Assembly: GCA_013389115.1 (NCBI GenBank)
Contig: JACADY010000026.1
Span: forward strand, 1-64,000
Length of the DNA: 64,000 bases
Direction: 5' to 3'
Origin: Alphaproteobacteria bacterium
GTDB taxonomy: Bacteria > Pseudomonadota > Alphaproteobacteria > Micropepsales > Micropepsaceae
In this document: one piece after another, positions 7,742-16,591 of the stretch
How the letters are laid out: every line of letters starts with the position of its first letter
How positions within the stretch are numbered: the first letter of the stretch is position 1
Translations under genes and position numbers: made by a program
The notes under the pieces: generated by a model
The model's input: the letters and a program-made list of their open reading frames with translations, nothing else
What the model was told of the DNA's origin: nothing
Database searches by the model: none

Positions 7742-8869
7742 TCAAGGCGATCGCGTGATCCACCCGCCGCCAAGGACCCGGCTCCCGCCTTCGGGGGAAT
7801 AGAAGACACAGGCCTGGCCCGGCGCCACGGCCTCTTCAGGCGCGGCAAGCCTGACCGATGCCCCGCCATCCCCTGTGGCTGATACTTCCGCCATCACCGG
7901 CGCCCGTGTCGAGCGCACCCGCGCAAGGACGGGCCGCGGCATTGCCCCCAAAGGCTCATCCCCCAGCCAATTGACTGCGCGCAGCCTGATCTCGCTCGCG
8001 CGCAGAGCCTCGCGCGGCCCCACAACGACCTCTGCCCTGGCAGGATCGAGCCGGACCACGAACAGCGGCTCTCCTGTCGCAAGTCCAAGACCCTTTCGCT
8101 GCCCGATGGTGAAATGGATGATCCCCTCATGCTGGCCGAGCACCCGCCCCTCAAGGTCGACGATCGCTCCCGGCCGCACCTGCCCCGCCCGCATCTTTGC
8201 GACGATATCCCCATACCGGCCCTGCGGCACGAAGCAGATGTCCTGGCTGTCGGGCTTCGATGCGACCGGCAGCCCAAGCCGCCCCGCGATCGCGCGGGTC
8301 TCCGCCTTGGGCAGATCGCCAAGCGGAAAGCGCACGAATTCGAGCTGCTCGCGCGTCATGGTAAAAAGGAAATAGCTTTGATCGCGCGCCGCCTCCGCCG
8401 CCCGATGCAGTTCAAGGCCCCCCGCGCCAGCGACGCGCCGCACATAGTGCCCGGTCGCCAGCGCCTCGGCACCGAGTTCGCGCGCCGCCTGCATGAGGTC
8501 GGAGAATTTCACGCCCGCATTGCAAAGCACACAAGGCACCGGCGTTTCGCCGCTGAGGTAGGAATCGGCGAAGCTGTCGATGACCGACCGCCGGAACCGC
8601 TCTTCATAGTCGAGGACGAAATGGGGAATGCCGATAGCGTCCGCGACCCGGCGCGCATCGATGATATCACGGCCCGCGCAGCACGCCCCTGGCTTCGCCG
8701 TCGCCTTGCCGAGGTCATAGAGCTGCAGTGTGACGCCGATGACCTCATGCCCCGCTTCGGCGAGCAGCGCGGCCACGACCGCGCTGTCGACGCCGCCCGA
8801 CATGGCAGCGACGATCCGCATCCGGCGGCCGGCGGCAGAAAACTGAGCGCTGTTTAGGGGCATGGTCAT
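7742..8869 (-). CDS. mnmA: tRNA-specific 2-thiouridylase MnmA
   Basis: Catalyses sulfur insertion at U34 of tRNA-Lys, -Glu and -Gln. The ATP-PPi loop [11 protein letters not shown] is at residues 24-34, the first catalytic cysteine lies in VPCVLCN (Cys116), and the second in [11 protein letters not shown]. The family signature GQRKGLGL and the C-terminal beta-barrel follow. 375 residues is normal. It lies upstream of the CAU tRNA and downstream of flgL on the same strand, but with a 70-bp gap and no functional link to the flagellar genes. Confidence 0.96.
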   Translation of the reverse strand: MTMPLNSAQFSAAGRRMRIVAAMSGGVDSAVVAALLAEAGHEVIGVTLQLYDLGKATAKPGACCAGRDIIDARRVADAIGIPHFVLDYEERFRRSVIDSFADSYLSGETPVPCVLCNAGVKFSDLMQAARELGAEALATGHYVRRVAGAGGLELHRAAEAARDQSYFLFTMTREQLEFVRFPLGDLPKAETRAIAGRLGLPVASKPDSQDICFVPQGRYGDIVAKMRAGQVRPGAIVDLEGRVLGQHEGIIHFTIGQRKGLGLATGEPLFVVRLDPARAEVVVGPREALRASEIRLRAVNWLGDEPLGAMPRPVLARVRSTRAPVMAEVSATGDGGASVRLAAPEEAVAPGQACVFYSPEGGSRVLGGGWITRSP

Positions 8870-8939
8870 GAGGCGGACTTAAAGACCAAGCCTGCGCCCG
8901 ACGCAAGCGCTGAGACGGCGGTCCCCTTAAAACCAAGCC

Positions 8940-9866
8940 TTACTCGAGGAAATTGAGCAGTGAGAGCTGGTTGACGTCCGAGAGAACCTGGGCCGAGGCT
9001 TGGGATGCGACCTCAAGGCTGTTCAGCTGCGTTACCGCCTCGGCGAGATCCACATCCTCGATGTTCGAGATGAATTCGGCCAGCACGGACTTCGCCGTCT
9101 CATGCCGCTCGAGCGCCGCATCGACCGAATTTTGCTTCAGGCCGTTTTGCGCCACCTGGAGATTGATACCCTCATAGGCATTGATCACATCGCCGATCTC
9201 GCTTTCAAGGAACTGCCGCTGCACATCCGTCAGAGGCGTCGAGAAGGGGCCGTTGGGGCCGTCATTATAGTCCGCGATATCCTTGATCGATTGGAAAAGG
9301 TCGGTGGCGATGTCGCTGGCGAGGAATCCGTATTCGATCGTCTCCCCCGCATCGATTTTAACGCTCGCCTTGGTGCTGTTGTTCTCAAAGACGCTGGCGA
9401 TGCTGGCCGCCGCCTGCAGATCATCGATGGTTGAAACATTGACGGGCGCCGTATCCGTCCGCGTGCCGCCATAGATGTACCGCCCATCGACCTTGCTGTT
9501 GAGCATCGCCACGGCCTGCGTGAACACACCTTCAAGCTGCTCCATCACGGTGATGCCGGCATCGTTCGCGACCGCTTCCGTCAGCGTCTGACGCAGTTGC
9601 TTCGTTGAATCGGCAATCGCGTTGAGGTGCAGATCCTGAAGCGATAGCTGCTGCGAGAGGCTCTTGGCGGTATCCTCATAGGCGATCGTTTGCGCCTGCG
9701 TGCGCTTTGCCGACATGAGCACGCCTGTATCCGGCGCCATGTCCTTGAACTGGTCGCCGACCTTTCCGGTCGAGATTTGCTCCTCGGTCTTTGCGTATTT
9801 GCTTTGCGTATCGAGGAACGCGTTCAGCAGCACCTGCTGATGCATCAGATTGGTGACCCGCGTCAT
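8940..9866 (-). CDS. flgL: Flagellar hook-associated protein FlgL (HAP3)
   Basis: Junction protein joining the hook to the filament. It has the flagellin-like N-terminal helix (MTRVTNLMHQQVLLNAFLDTQSKYAKTEEQISTGK) and C-terminal helix (VTQLNSLEVASQASAQVLSDVNQLSLLNFLE) that pack together in all axial proteins, separated by a variable middle domain. The length of 308 residues is usual. It starts 10 bp after flgK on the same strand, so the two are co-transcribed, most likely from the sigma-54 promoter upstream of flgK. Confidence 0.95.
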   Translation of the reverse strand: MTRVTNLMHQQVLLNAFLDTQSKYAKTEEQISTGKVGDQFKDMAPDTGVLMSAKRTQAQTIAYEDTAKSLSQQLSLQDLHLNAIADSTKQLRQTLTEAVANDAGITVMEQLEGVFTQAVAMLNSKVDGRYIYGGTRTDTAPVNVSTIDDLQAAASIASVFENNSTKASVKIDAGETIEYGFLASDIATDLFQSIKDIADYNDGPNGPFSTPLTDVQRQFLESEIGDVINAYEGINLQVAQNGLKQNSVDAALERHETAKSVLAEFISNIEDVDLAEAVTQLNSLEVASQASAQVLSDVNQLSLLNFLE

Positions 9867-9876
9867 GCTTGGCTCC

Positions 9877-12033
9877 TTAGTTCACCAGCGAGAGGAGAGC
9901 GTCATAGAGATCCTGCGCCGTTGTCATGATCCGCGCCGCGGCGTTATAGCTTTGCTGATAGACGATCATGGCTGCGAGCTCTTCATCGAGATTGACGCCC
10001 TCGATCGCGCTGCGCCGTTCCATGACCTCATCCTTGAGGGCGGTGAGATCTTCCGCCGTCGCTTCGGCCAATTCGGCCCGCTGCCCCAGATCGGACAGGA
10101 AAGTTGCCGCATATTCGCCGATGGATGCCGTCATCGCGGCAAGATTGCCAGCGTCGGAAAAATCGAACTCGGTGTTTTCCGCCTCCTGAAGTGCGAGTGC
10201 GCCGCGATTGTCGGACTCGGCGACGACAGTGTCGCCCACGGCCGTCGTCGCGCTGATGTCCAGCTTGGCAAGACTCAAGTGCGAGGGATCATCGCTGATA
10301 TCCGATCGGATCGACCAGTTCTCCGACTGGCCGCAAATCTGCTGAGAGCCAAGGCCGAAAAAGCTCGACATCGAAACGCCGGTGCTCGCCCGGTTCGTGG
10401 TGTCGCTCACCACTTCGAGGTCATAGCCCGCATACCCAGAGCTCGGCGAAATGGAAAGCTGGCCATCGCCATCGACGCCGAACGTGCCATAACCTGAAAA
10501 GGCGGTGTTGAGTGAGGTGAGGAGATCATTGACGCTCGTGCCGCCAACGGTCACGGTCGCATTGAGCGCGACATCGCCGTCTGGCCCGCGGAGCATGAAT
10601 TCGATCTGCCCGCCCGCTGCGAAGCCGTGATCGTCAGTGCCCGAAAGCCCCGTCTCGGGTACCATCGTGCCACCGGTGGTGATGAGGTCGTTGAGGCCGA
10701 AGAAATGGGCAAAGCCGCGCCCGCCGCGATCGCTGGGATCGCTCGCGCTTTGCAGGAACGCCACGCCGTTGGTGCTGCTCGTGGCCGAGACCTCCATCAC
10801 GCCGCCGGAGAAATCGACCGTCGCGACGCCTGAAAGCGCGGTGTTGAGCGCCGTCTCCAGATCCCCGATTGTCGTGCCGCCGATCGGCGTTGCCGCGCCG
10901 CCATCGACCGAAAGCGTACCGGCGTCGAAGTCGATATCGACCCGCCGCACGAGGGCGCCGTCCTCATCCACGATGGCAAGCGTCGTCTCGCCCGAGAAGT
11001 TGAGCGCATCGGTATCGGCAAGGCCCGTGTTCCGGCCGGTCAGGGTCTGCACGGGCGGATAAGCTGTGGAATCGGCATGCGCGGCGTTGAGCGCGTCCGC
11101 ATAGGCGCCCGCAAGCGCCCCCAGCTCTTCGGCAGCCGCTTTCAGATCGTTGTTGCGCATATCAAGGAGGCCCTTGAGTTCCCCCCCCGACAAATGCGGC
11201 TCAAGGGTCGTGGGGATTCCGATCGCATCGCCCGTCGCCGAATTGATCCGTTGCACGGCGATTTCAGGGAAGATTGTCGATGAGGCCGCGGTCGAGACGG
11301 GCGTGTACTCAAGTTGGGCGTAGGATGCATCGGACACGAGCGCGAGGCCGGAGGGCGTGCTGACATGCACGCCGCCATAGGCCTGCTCGGAAACCGAGAT
11401 GTCCATGTACTGGGAAAGTTCGGTGATCGCCATCTCGCGCTGATCAAGGAGCCCCGTTGCCTCGTTCCCCGAAATGACCTGTTGCTTGATGAGCGGGTTG
11501 AGGTCGTTGATCTGCTTGATGAGGCGGTTGATCTCCTCGATATCGCCGGAAATTTGCGTATCGGTATCGGCGCGCAATTGCTGCAGGCTGTCGGAAAGGG
11601 TTTCGAACTGATGCGCCGTTTCCTCAAGCTCGGCCAGCGCCGTGCTGCGCGAGACGGACGAGGACGGGTCGAGGGCAAGGCTCGCGAAGGCCGAGCTCGT
11701 CGATGTGATCTGCGAGGCGATCGACGTATTGTCGGTGGGATTGCCAAGCAACATCTGCACCCGGTCATGCATGTCTGCTTGCGCCTGAGCCTGCGCCGCG
11801 AGGGCTGATGCGCCGCGCGTCTGCTGGGCGAAATAGGTGTCCGATATGCGCTTGATCTCCGCCACCTCGACGCCTGCGAGCTGGCCGCCAGCCACCGCCG
11901 GCGAAAGGATGGTCGTGCGGCGCTGATACCCGGCCGTATTGACGTTGGAGATGTTGCCCGACGTCGTCCCCAGCGCCGACTGGCTCGTCTGCAGCGCTGA
12001 AAGCCCAGTGAGCAGGATCGCGTTGATCGACAT
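9877..12033 (-). CDS. flgK: Flagellar hook-associated protein FlgK (HAP1)
   Basis: First hook-filament junction protein. The rod-type N-terminus MSINAILLTGLSALQTSQSALGTTSGNISNVNTAGYQRR and the C-terminus DEELAAMIVYQQSYNAAARIMTTAQDLYDALLSLVN are diagnostic. At 718 residues it is rather long, the extra length lying in the variable domains (about 280-620), where FlgK of other species also differs. I start at ATG 12033 by homology, with GGGAG upstream; the open frame continues to 12297 but that part holds the promoter and palindromes. It heads flgK-flgL and is divergent from fliK. Confidence 0.94.
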   Translation of the reverse strand: MSINAILLTGLSALQTSQSALGTTSGNISNVNTAGYQRRTTILSPAVAGGQLAGVEVAEIKRISDTYFAQQTRGASALAAQAQAQADMHDRVQMLLGNPTDNTSIASQITSTSSAFASLALDPSSSVSRSTALAELEETAHQFETLSDSLQQLRADTDTQISGDIEEINRLIKQINDLNPLIKQQVISGNEATGLLDQREMAITELSQYMDISVSEQAYGGVHVSTPSGLALVSDASYAQLEYTPVSTAASSTIFPEIAVQRINSATGDAIGIPTTLEPHLSGGELKGLLDMRNNDLKAAAEELGALAGAYADALNAAHADSTAYPPVQTLTGRNTGLADTDALNFSGETTLAIVDEDGALVRRVDIDFDAGTLSVDGGAATPIGGTTIGDLETALNTALSGVATVDFSGGVMEVSATSSTNGVAFLQSASDPSDRGGRGFAHFFGLNDLITTGGTMVPETGLSGTDDHGFAAGGQIEFMLRGPDGDVALNATVTVGGTSVNDLLTSLNTAFSGYGTFGVDGDGQLSISPSSGYAGYDLEVVSDTTNRASTGVSMSSFFGLGSQQICGQSENWSIRSDISDDPSHLSLAKLDISATTAVGDTVVAESDNRGALALQEAENTEFDFSDAGNLAAMTASIGEYAATFLSDLGQRAELAEATAEDLTALKDEVMERRSAIEGVNLDEELAAMIVYQQSYNAAARIMTTAQDLYDALLSLVN

Positions 12034-12058
12034 GTTCCACATCACTCCCGTGCTCGAT

Positions 12059-12075
12059 GCGGCAACTCTTGCCGC
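12059..12075. promoter_or_regulatory. Candidate FlbD (ftr-like) site, flgK side
   Basis: GCGGCAA-CTC-TTGCCGC is a perfect inverted repeat. It lies about 80-95 bp downstream of the expected flgK transcription start. In Caulobacter, FlbD enhancers act from roughly 100 bp upstream or downstream of sigma-54 promoters; assignment to FlbD here is inferred from position and repetition. Confidence 0.5.
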
Positions 12076-12165
12076 TTTGCCGGCTGCGCCCGGCAGACCC
12101 TGCCATGATGACCGCACGCTTCCCTGAAGAATGGGGGGACCAGACGGCAAGACACAAAAAGCTTC

Positions 12166-12181
12166 TGCAATCGAAGTGCCA
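12166..12181 (-). promoter_or_regulatory. Sigma-54 promoter of flgK-flgL
   Basis: On the minus strand TGGCAC-TTCGA-TTGCA matches the sigma-54 consensus with the GG and GC elements exactly 10 bases apart. The start would be near 12155, giving a leader of about 120 bases to the flgK ATG. Confidence 0.75.
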
Positions 12182-12203
12182 GCCGCATTTGACGCCGCCG
12201 GCC

Positions 12204-12230
12204 CGGCAAACTCTGCCGAAGCTCGGCAAG
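12204..12230. promoter_or_regulatory. Candidate FlbD (ftr-like) sites, fliK side
   Basis: CGGCA-AACTC-TGCCG (12204-12218) is an inverted repeat, followed by a further CGGCAAG half-site (12224-12230). The group is centred about 115 bp upstream of the expected fliK start, the usual enhancer distance, and shares the CGGCAA/TGCCG arms of the palindrome at 12059-12075. Confidence 0.45.
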
Positions 12231-12304
12231 TTTGATGGGGAGGAGGTCTCGCCCGATGGCAATGCAAACCAAGGAAAACCGGCCATTTTCTCCTCAATCA
12301 AGGA

Positions 12305-12320
12305 TGGCCTGACGCTTGCT
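12305..12320 (+). promoter_or_regulatory. Sigma-54 promoter of fliK-flgD-flgE
   Basis: TGGC-CTGACGC-TTGCT keeps the invariant GG and GC 10 bases apart, with the usual ACG replaced by CTG. The start would fall near 12331, about 19 bases before the fliK ATG. Confidence 0.7.
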
Positions 12321-12349
12321 TTGATGCGGGGGAGATTTTGGAGAGTCTG

Positions 12350-13855
12350 ATGCCGCAGGCATTGACACAACTAGGCAGCGCCCTCTTTGCAGGGCTCGTG
12401 CAGGTCACAGGCGAAGCGAAGGCGGCCCTGTCCGGCATGAATAATCTGTCCGGCATGAAGGATGCGGCAACGCAGATGGGCTCCTTTGCGCAGGCGCTCG
12501 CCGCGATGGAAGGTGCCATCAATCCTCAGCAGACGGATCTTTCGGGGGCGCCGAGCCTCCTTGAAAGCGGCAAGATGAAAAAGGCGGCGGGAACATCTTC
12601 GCCGGTCGCGGCCGACGCTGAATTGACGGAAGGCGCAAAGCTAAGGGAAGAAGACGCAGCCATTGCCTCGCTCTTGCCCGCAGGGATTCAAGTCGCCCCC
12701 GCGCCGAAACAATCAACCGGAACGGATACGCAGTCTATCCTTGCCGCTAAGGGCGCAGCGAACGCGGGCGCTGAGCCCGAGCACGCTGCCGATACCCCGA
12801 CATCGCAAAACAGCGAAACCGCCCCTGCCATTGTTCCATGCGGTACTGTCACGCCCTCGCAATCGGCGCAGATGCCTGCCGCGGCGTCGAGCGAAGATGT
12901 CGCGCCGCAAAGCACGCAACCCATCGCAGCGAGCCCAACGCTGGCATCGCCAGCACCAGTGCCGGCAACGGCGCCGGTGGCCCTCGCACCCGAGGCGGCA
13001 ATGCCGGGCCGTCAGGATGATACCAACCAGACGGCTGAGAAGACAGGCACCCCCGCCACGGCCATGAGCGCCACCGAGTCTGCCGTCGATGCCGCCAAAG
13101 TCACGCGTGAAACCGCCGGCATCGCAACGCTTGCCGCTCCCACAGTGTCCGAAGCCAAGGCGACGCTTGCGATGGGCGAAAGGGGCAAGGCGCGCGCGAA
13201 TGGCAGGGTCAGCGATGACAAACGCACGCAGGGCGCATCGCCCGTCATTCAGGCCAGCCATGAAGCGCAGGCGGCAAAAGGTACTGCCTCCCTGTCGGTG
13301 CAGCCGGCATCGCAGCAATCCGCAGCGCAGCCCTCATCGCCCGAAGCGCCACAGCAGGCGGTCTTCCAGGTCGAGACGCGCGCGAACACCGCAACCAGCC
13401 TTGCCTCGCAGGATCCGCAAGTCCTCGATCGGCGTGTCGAGGCGAACGCGCCGCAGCAGATCGCACACATTGCCGTCCACATCGCGAAGAACGCGAAGGC
13501 GGGAAACGCCGAATTCAAGATCAGGCTCTCGCCCGAGGAATTAGGCAGCATCGATGTGAAGCTTGAAATGTCGCAGGACGGCAGACTGCGCGCAAGCTTG
13601 ATGGTGGAGCGGCCCGAAACATTGGACCTGCTCACCCGCGATGCAAAATCCCTTGAGCAATCGCTTCGCCAATCAGGTCTCGACCTTTCGGGCAGCGACC
13701 TCAATTTCTCGCTGAAGGAAGAACGCTCAGAAGGCCAGGAACGCCAATCACCCTTCGCGCGTGCCATGGCCATGAAGGAAGAGGTGGCCGAAGCCGCCAT
13801 TGAATCGACGCCCCAGTACCAGCCCTCGCGCAGCTTGCTCGACATCCGGGTTTAG
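12350..13855 (+). CDS. fliK: Flagellar hook-length control protein FliK
   Basis: FliK is the secreted ruler that measures hook length and switches export specificity. The first 360 or so residues are low-complexity, rich in Ala, Pro, Gln, Ser and Thr, as in most FliK N-terminal regions. The conserved Flg_hook domain follows (IRLSPEELGSIDVKLEM, then LRASLMVERPETLDLL, SLEQSLRQSGLDLS). I start at ATG 12350, with GGAGAG at 12340-12345; an in-frame TTG lies four codons earlier. It is followed 11 bp later by flgD, the usual partner, and preceded by a sigma-54 promoter. Confidence 0.88.
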   Translation: MPQALTQLGSALFAGLVQVTGEAKAALSGMNNLSGMKDAATQMGSFAQALAAMEGAINPQQTDLSGAPSLLESGKMKKAAGTSSPVAADAELTEGAKLREEDAAIASLLPAGIQVAPAPKQSTGTDTQSILAAKGAANAGAEPEHAADTPTSQNSETAPAIVPCGTVTPSQSAQMPAAASSEDVAPQSTQPIAASPTLASPAPVPATAPVALAPEAAMPGRQDDTNQTAEKTGTPATAMSATESAVDAAKVTRETAGIATLAAPTVSEAKATLAMGERGKARANGRVSDDKRTQGASPVIQASHEAQAAKGTASLSVQPASQQSAAQPSSPEAPQQAVFQVETRANTATSLASQDPQVLDRRVEANAPQQIAHIAVHIAKNAKAGNAEFKIRLSPEELGSIDVKLEMSQDGRLRASLMVERPETLDLLTRDAKSLEQSLRQSGLDLSGSDLNFSLKEERSEGQERQSPFARAMAMKEEVAEAAIESTPQYQPSRSLLDIRV

Positions 13856-13866
13856 GAACGAACGCC

Positions 13867-14544
13867 ATGACCACTGTCTCCCCCACCACCTCTGGCAGCT
13901 CAACAACGGCCTCGCAGACGGCGTCGGACGCCTACACCGATAACTATCAGATGTTCCTGACGCTGCTGACGACACAGCTCCAGAACCAGGATCCGCTGGA
14001 ACCGATGGATTCCTCCGAATTCACGCAGCAGCTGGCGGACTTCACGGCCGTCGAACAGGCAATCGCGACCAACTCGAATCTGGAAACGCTCATCGCGCTC
14101 AGTCAGGGCACGATGGCCGCGGACTCGATCTCCTATGTCGGAAAGGACGTGACCGCCGACACCGACGAAGCCGCGCTCAAGGATGGCGAGGCGACGTGGA
14201 ATTATGCTCTCGACGCCGATGCGACCGAAGTGAAGTTCACGGTTGCAGATGAGAACGGCAAGGTCGTCTATGAGGAAACGATCGGGGCGACCGAAGAAGG
14301 CAGTCACACCTTCAGTTGGGACGGTGAGACGACGAGCGGAACGACACTCACCGAGGGCGCCTACACGCTCACCGTGGCCGCCACCGACTCAAGCGGGAAT
14401 GCCGTTGATGCCGATCTCACCGTTACCGGCACCGTTACAGCCGTCGACCTAACCGGTTCTATTCCGATCTTCATCGTCGACGGGCTCGAAATCCCGATGA
14501 CGAGCATCGTGACGGTTTCAGAACCTGAAGCTCAGTCAGTCTAG
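13867..14544 (+). CDS. flgD: Flagellar hook-capping protein FlgD
   Basis: Scaffold that caps the growing hook. The N-terminal FlgD signature NYQMFLTLLTTQLQNQDPLEPMDSSEFTQQLADFTAVEQ spans about residues 24-62, followed by the Tudor-like/FnIII-like C-terminal part (FSWDGETTSGTTLTEGAYTLTVAATDSSGN). 225 residues is typical. It lies between fliK and flgE in one transcription unit. Confidence 0.95.
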   Translation: MTTVSPTTSGSSTTASQTASDAYTDNYQMFLTLLTTQLQNQDPLEPMDSSEFTQQLADFTAVEQAIATNSNLETLIALSQGTMAADSISYVGKDVTADTDEAALKDGEATWNYALDADATEVKFTVADENGKVVYEETIGATEEGSHTFSWDGETTSGTTLTEGAYTLTVAATDSSGNAVDADLTVTGTVTAVDLTGSIPIFIVDGLEIPMTSIVTVSEPEAQSV

Positions 14545-14634
14545 CACCGGCGGGCGCAAAGCCCCGCCACCATAGGATCAATGTGAGAGTGCAGTGCAAG
14601 GCCAGAAGCTGCGCAAGGCCGTTAGGAGAAAGCC

Positions 14635-15939
14635 ATGAGTCTGTATGGAGCCCTGTTCACCGGTGTATCGAGCCTGTCGGCGAATAGCCGCGCCTTGGGC
14701 ATCACCTCGAACAACATCGCGAACGTCAACACCGTGGGCTATAAGTCGAGCCAGGCACAGTTCTCAACCATTCTTGCCTCGACAACGGCCGCGGGAACCT
14801 TTTCCAGCGGCGGCGTGCGCGCCGGAACGCAACAGCTGATCGACCGTCAGGGTCTCTTGCAGATCTCAGAATCGGCAACTGACCTTGCGGTGAACGGCAA
14901 TGGCTTCTTCGTCGTCGCCGAGACGCCGAGCGGCGCTTCAGCATCGACGGATCTGCTGTTCACCCGCTCCGGGTCCTTTACGCAGGATTCGGAAGGCTAT
15001 CTGCGCAATTCGGCCGGTTACTATCTGATGGGCTGGCCGGTCGATGACCAGGGCGAAATTCCATCCAACCGCAATGACCTGACCGCGATCAATTTGAACC
15101 AGTTGACCGGCACGGCCGAAGCGACGACGGAAGTCAGCCTGCGCGCCAATCTGCAATCGAGCGAAACGGCCGAAACCACTTATGTCGCGGGCGACATGAA
15201 CGCGGGCACGATCGATCCCCAGTTCGAGCGCACGCTTGAAGTCTATGACAGCCAGGGCGGCGCGCAAGAAGTCCGCCTATCCTTCGTGAAGACGGCGGCG
15301 AACACCTGGGCCTATGAAGTGATCTATGATGGCGACCCGGCCAATATTGGCGGCGCAGGCAGTAACCCGATCGCGACGGGCACCTTGACCTTCAACAGCG
15401 ACGGCACATTGGCAACGCCTGCCGGCGGTACGGCATCCGTCACCATTCCATGGGCAGCAGCTTCTGGCCTTGCCGCGCAATCGATCACTGTGGATTTTGG
15501 CGAGCCGGGCGAAGCGGTGGGCGTGACGCAGTATGACTCGACCTCGACACTCATTTCCTCGACCGTGAATGGCGCTCTGTTCGGCGGCCTGTCGGGTGTA
15601 AGCATCGATGAGGAAGGCTATCTGACAGCGCTCTTCGACAACGGCGTGCAGCGCCAGGTATTCAAATTGCCTCTGGCGACGTTCCAGAATGCGAACGGCC
15701 TTTCGGCGGCAACCGGCAACGCATATGTGCGCACGGATGAATCGGGCAACTACTCGCTTCTCGAAGCAAAGACGGGTGGTGCGGGTTCGATGGCGTCACA
15801 GGCGCTTGAATCCTCGACCGTCGACCTCGCAAAGGAGTTCACTGACCTCATCACGACGCAGCGCGCCTACTCTGCCGCTACGCGCATCGTCACCACATCA
15901 GATCAGATGCTCGAAGAGCTGATCCGGATCAAGAACTGA
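14635..15939 (+). CDS. flgE: Flagellar hook protein FlgE
   Basis: Structural subunit of the hook. It opens with MSLYGALFTGVSSLSANSRALGITSNNIANVNTVGYK, the rod/hook N-terminal signature, has the FlgE middle domains, and ends with the helix VDLAKEFTDLITTQRAYSAATRIVTTSDQMLEELIRIKN. Length (434) is in the normal range. The 90-bp gap from flgD contains a GC hairpin (stem 14549-14554 with 14563-14568) that might tune read-through, since hook protein is needed in much larger amounts than FlgD. A ribosome binding site (AGGAGA) precedes the ATG, and a strong terminator follows. Confidence 0.96.
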   Translation: MSLYGALFTGVSSLSANSRALGITSNNIANVNTVGYKSSQAQFSTILASTTAAGTFSSGGVRAGTQQLIDRQGLLQISESATDLAVNGNGFFVVAETPSGASASTDLLFTRSGSFTQDSEGYLRNSAGYYLMGWPVDDQGEIPSNRNDLTAINLNQLTGTAEATTEVSLRANLQSSETAETTYVAGDMNAGTIDPQFERTLEVYDSQGGAQEVRLSFVKTAANTWAYEVIYDGDPANIGGAGSNPIATGTLTFNSDGTLATPAGGTASVTIPWAAASGLAAQSITVDFGEPGEAVGVTQYDSTSTLISSTVNGALFGGLSGVSIDEEGYLTALFDNGVQRQVFKLPLATFQNANGLSAATGNAYVRTDESGNYSLLEAKTGGAGSMASQALESSTVDLAKEFTDLITTQRAYSAATRIVTTSDQMLEELIRIKN

Positions 15940-15959
15940 TGTGCTTGGCTTTTGAAATC

Positions 15960-15996
15960 CTGGAGCCGCGCATGTGCCTAGCGGCTCCAGTTTGTT
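15960..15996 (+). terminator. Terminator after flgE
   Basis: CTGGAGCCGC (15960-15969) and GCGGCTCCAG (15981-15990) form a perfect 10-bp stem with an 11-base loop, followed by TTTGTT. It ends the fliK-flgD-flgE unit. Confidence 0.8.
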
Positions 15997-16014
15997 CAAG
16001 TTTGAGCGGAAACA

Positions 16015-16030
16015 TTAGCCCGAAACTAAC
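16015..16030 (+). promoter_or_regulatory. Possible CtrA box upstream of sciP
   Basis: TTAG-CCCGAAA-CTAAC resembles the CtrA consensus TTAA-N7-TTAAC with two mismatches and lies about 90 bp upstream of sciP, which is CtrA-activated in Caulobacter. Weak match; inference. Confidence 0.35.
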
Positions 16031-16116
16031 CATTCGTGTTTCCGCGTCCTTAAGGCGCGTCAAGCACAATCCACTCAGAAGCGTGGAAGTAATGCGTTGA
16101 TGGGAGTGGTTGGGCA

Positions 16117-16392
16117 ATGAGCGCCGAAGCAAAAGGGCGGGTCAACTACGTGATCGGACCGGATGGAAGTCCGCTCACGATCGCTGACTTGCCGCCGCCG
16201 GATACGAAACGCTGGGTGATCCGCCGTAAAGCGGAAGTGGTCGCGGCCGTGCGTGGCGGTCTGCTCTCGCTCGAAGAGGCATGCAACCGCTACACCCTGA
16301 CCGTGGAAGAATTTCTCGCTTGGCAGCGCGCAATCGACAAGCACGGCCTGCCGGGCTTGCGGGCGACGCGCGTTCAGCAATACCGGGGCTGA
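16117..16392 (+). CDS. sciP: CtrA inhibitor SciP (DUF1153)
   Basis: The 91-residue protein matches the DUF1153 family throughout: YVIGPDGSPLTIADLPPPDTKRWVIRRKAEVVAAVRGGLLSLEEACNRYTLTVEEFLAWQ, a helix-turn-helix of the SciP type. In Caulobacter SciP binds CtrA and blocks transcription of its targets in swarmer cells. Here it sits between flgE and fliF, directly among presumed CtrA targets, and ctrA itself lies 13 kb downstream. Confidence 0.93.
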   Translation: MSAEAKGRVNYVIGPDGSPLTIADLPPPDTKRWVIRRKAEVVAAVRGGLLSLEEACNRYTLTVEEFLAWQRAIDKHGLPGLRATRVQQYRG

Positions 16393-16475
16393 TCCGCCAA
16401 CGCTTAATCAGTAAACGGATGATTAAGGCGGCCATCCTCGCGCGTCGTGAGGAAGGTCGCCTTTTCGCATTCCTG

Positions 16476-16491
16476 TTAAACCCGCATTTAC
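16476..16491 (+). promoter_or_regulatory. CtrA box upstream of fliF
   Basis: TTAA-ACCCGCA-TTTAC matches TTAA-N7-TTAAC with one mismatch. A half-site TTGCCGG at 16509-16515, like the arms of the FlbD palindromes, follows. In Caulobacter the fliF promoter is CtrA-activated and FlbD-repressed, so the pair is suggestive. Assignment is by pattern only. Confidence 0.5.
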
Positions 16492-16591
16492 ACGCGACTG
16501 GGTAATTCTTGCCGGGTAGCGGACGTCCTTGAACGCAAGGACTAAGGAATGGGGCGGCTGCGTCATCGTTGCGTCCTGCGGGGAGAAGAGC

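Larger units (their letters stand above)
12034..12349. promoter_or_regulatory. Divergent flgK/fliK control region
   Basis: The 316-bp gap holds no credible gene. It contains two sigma-54 promoter matches pointing outward (12166-12181 minus, 12305-12320 plus) and repeated CGGCAA/TTGCCG palindromes at 12059-12075 and 12204-12230, described separately. Confidence 0.75.

Noticed and set aside
7123-7869. 248-codon frame running through the CAU tRNA gene
   Set aside because: It is out of frame with the threonine ammonia-lyase and passes through the tRNA; no protein features.
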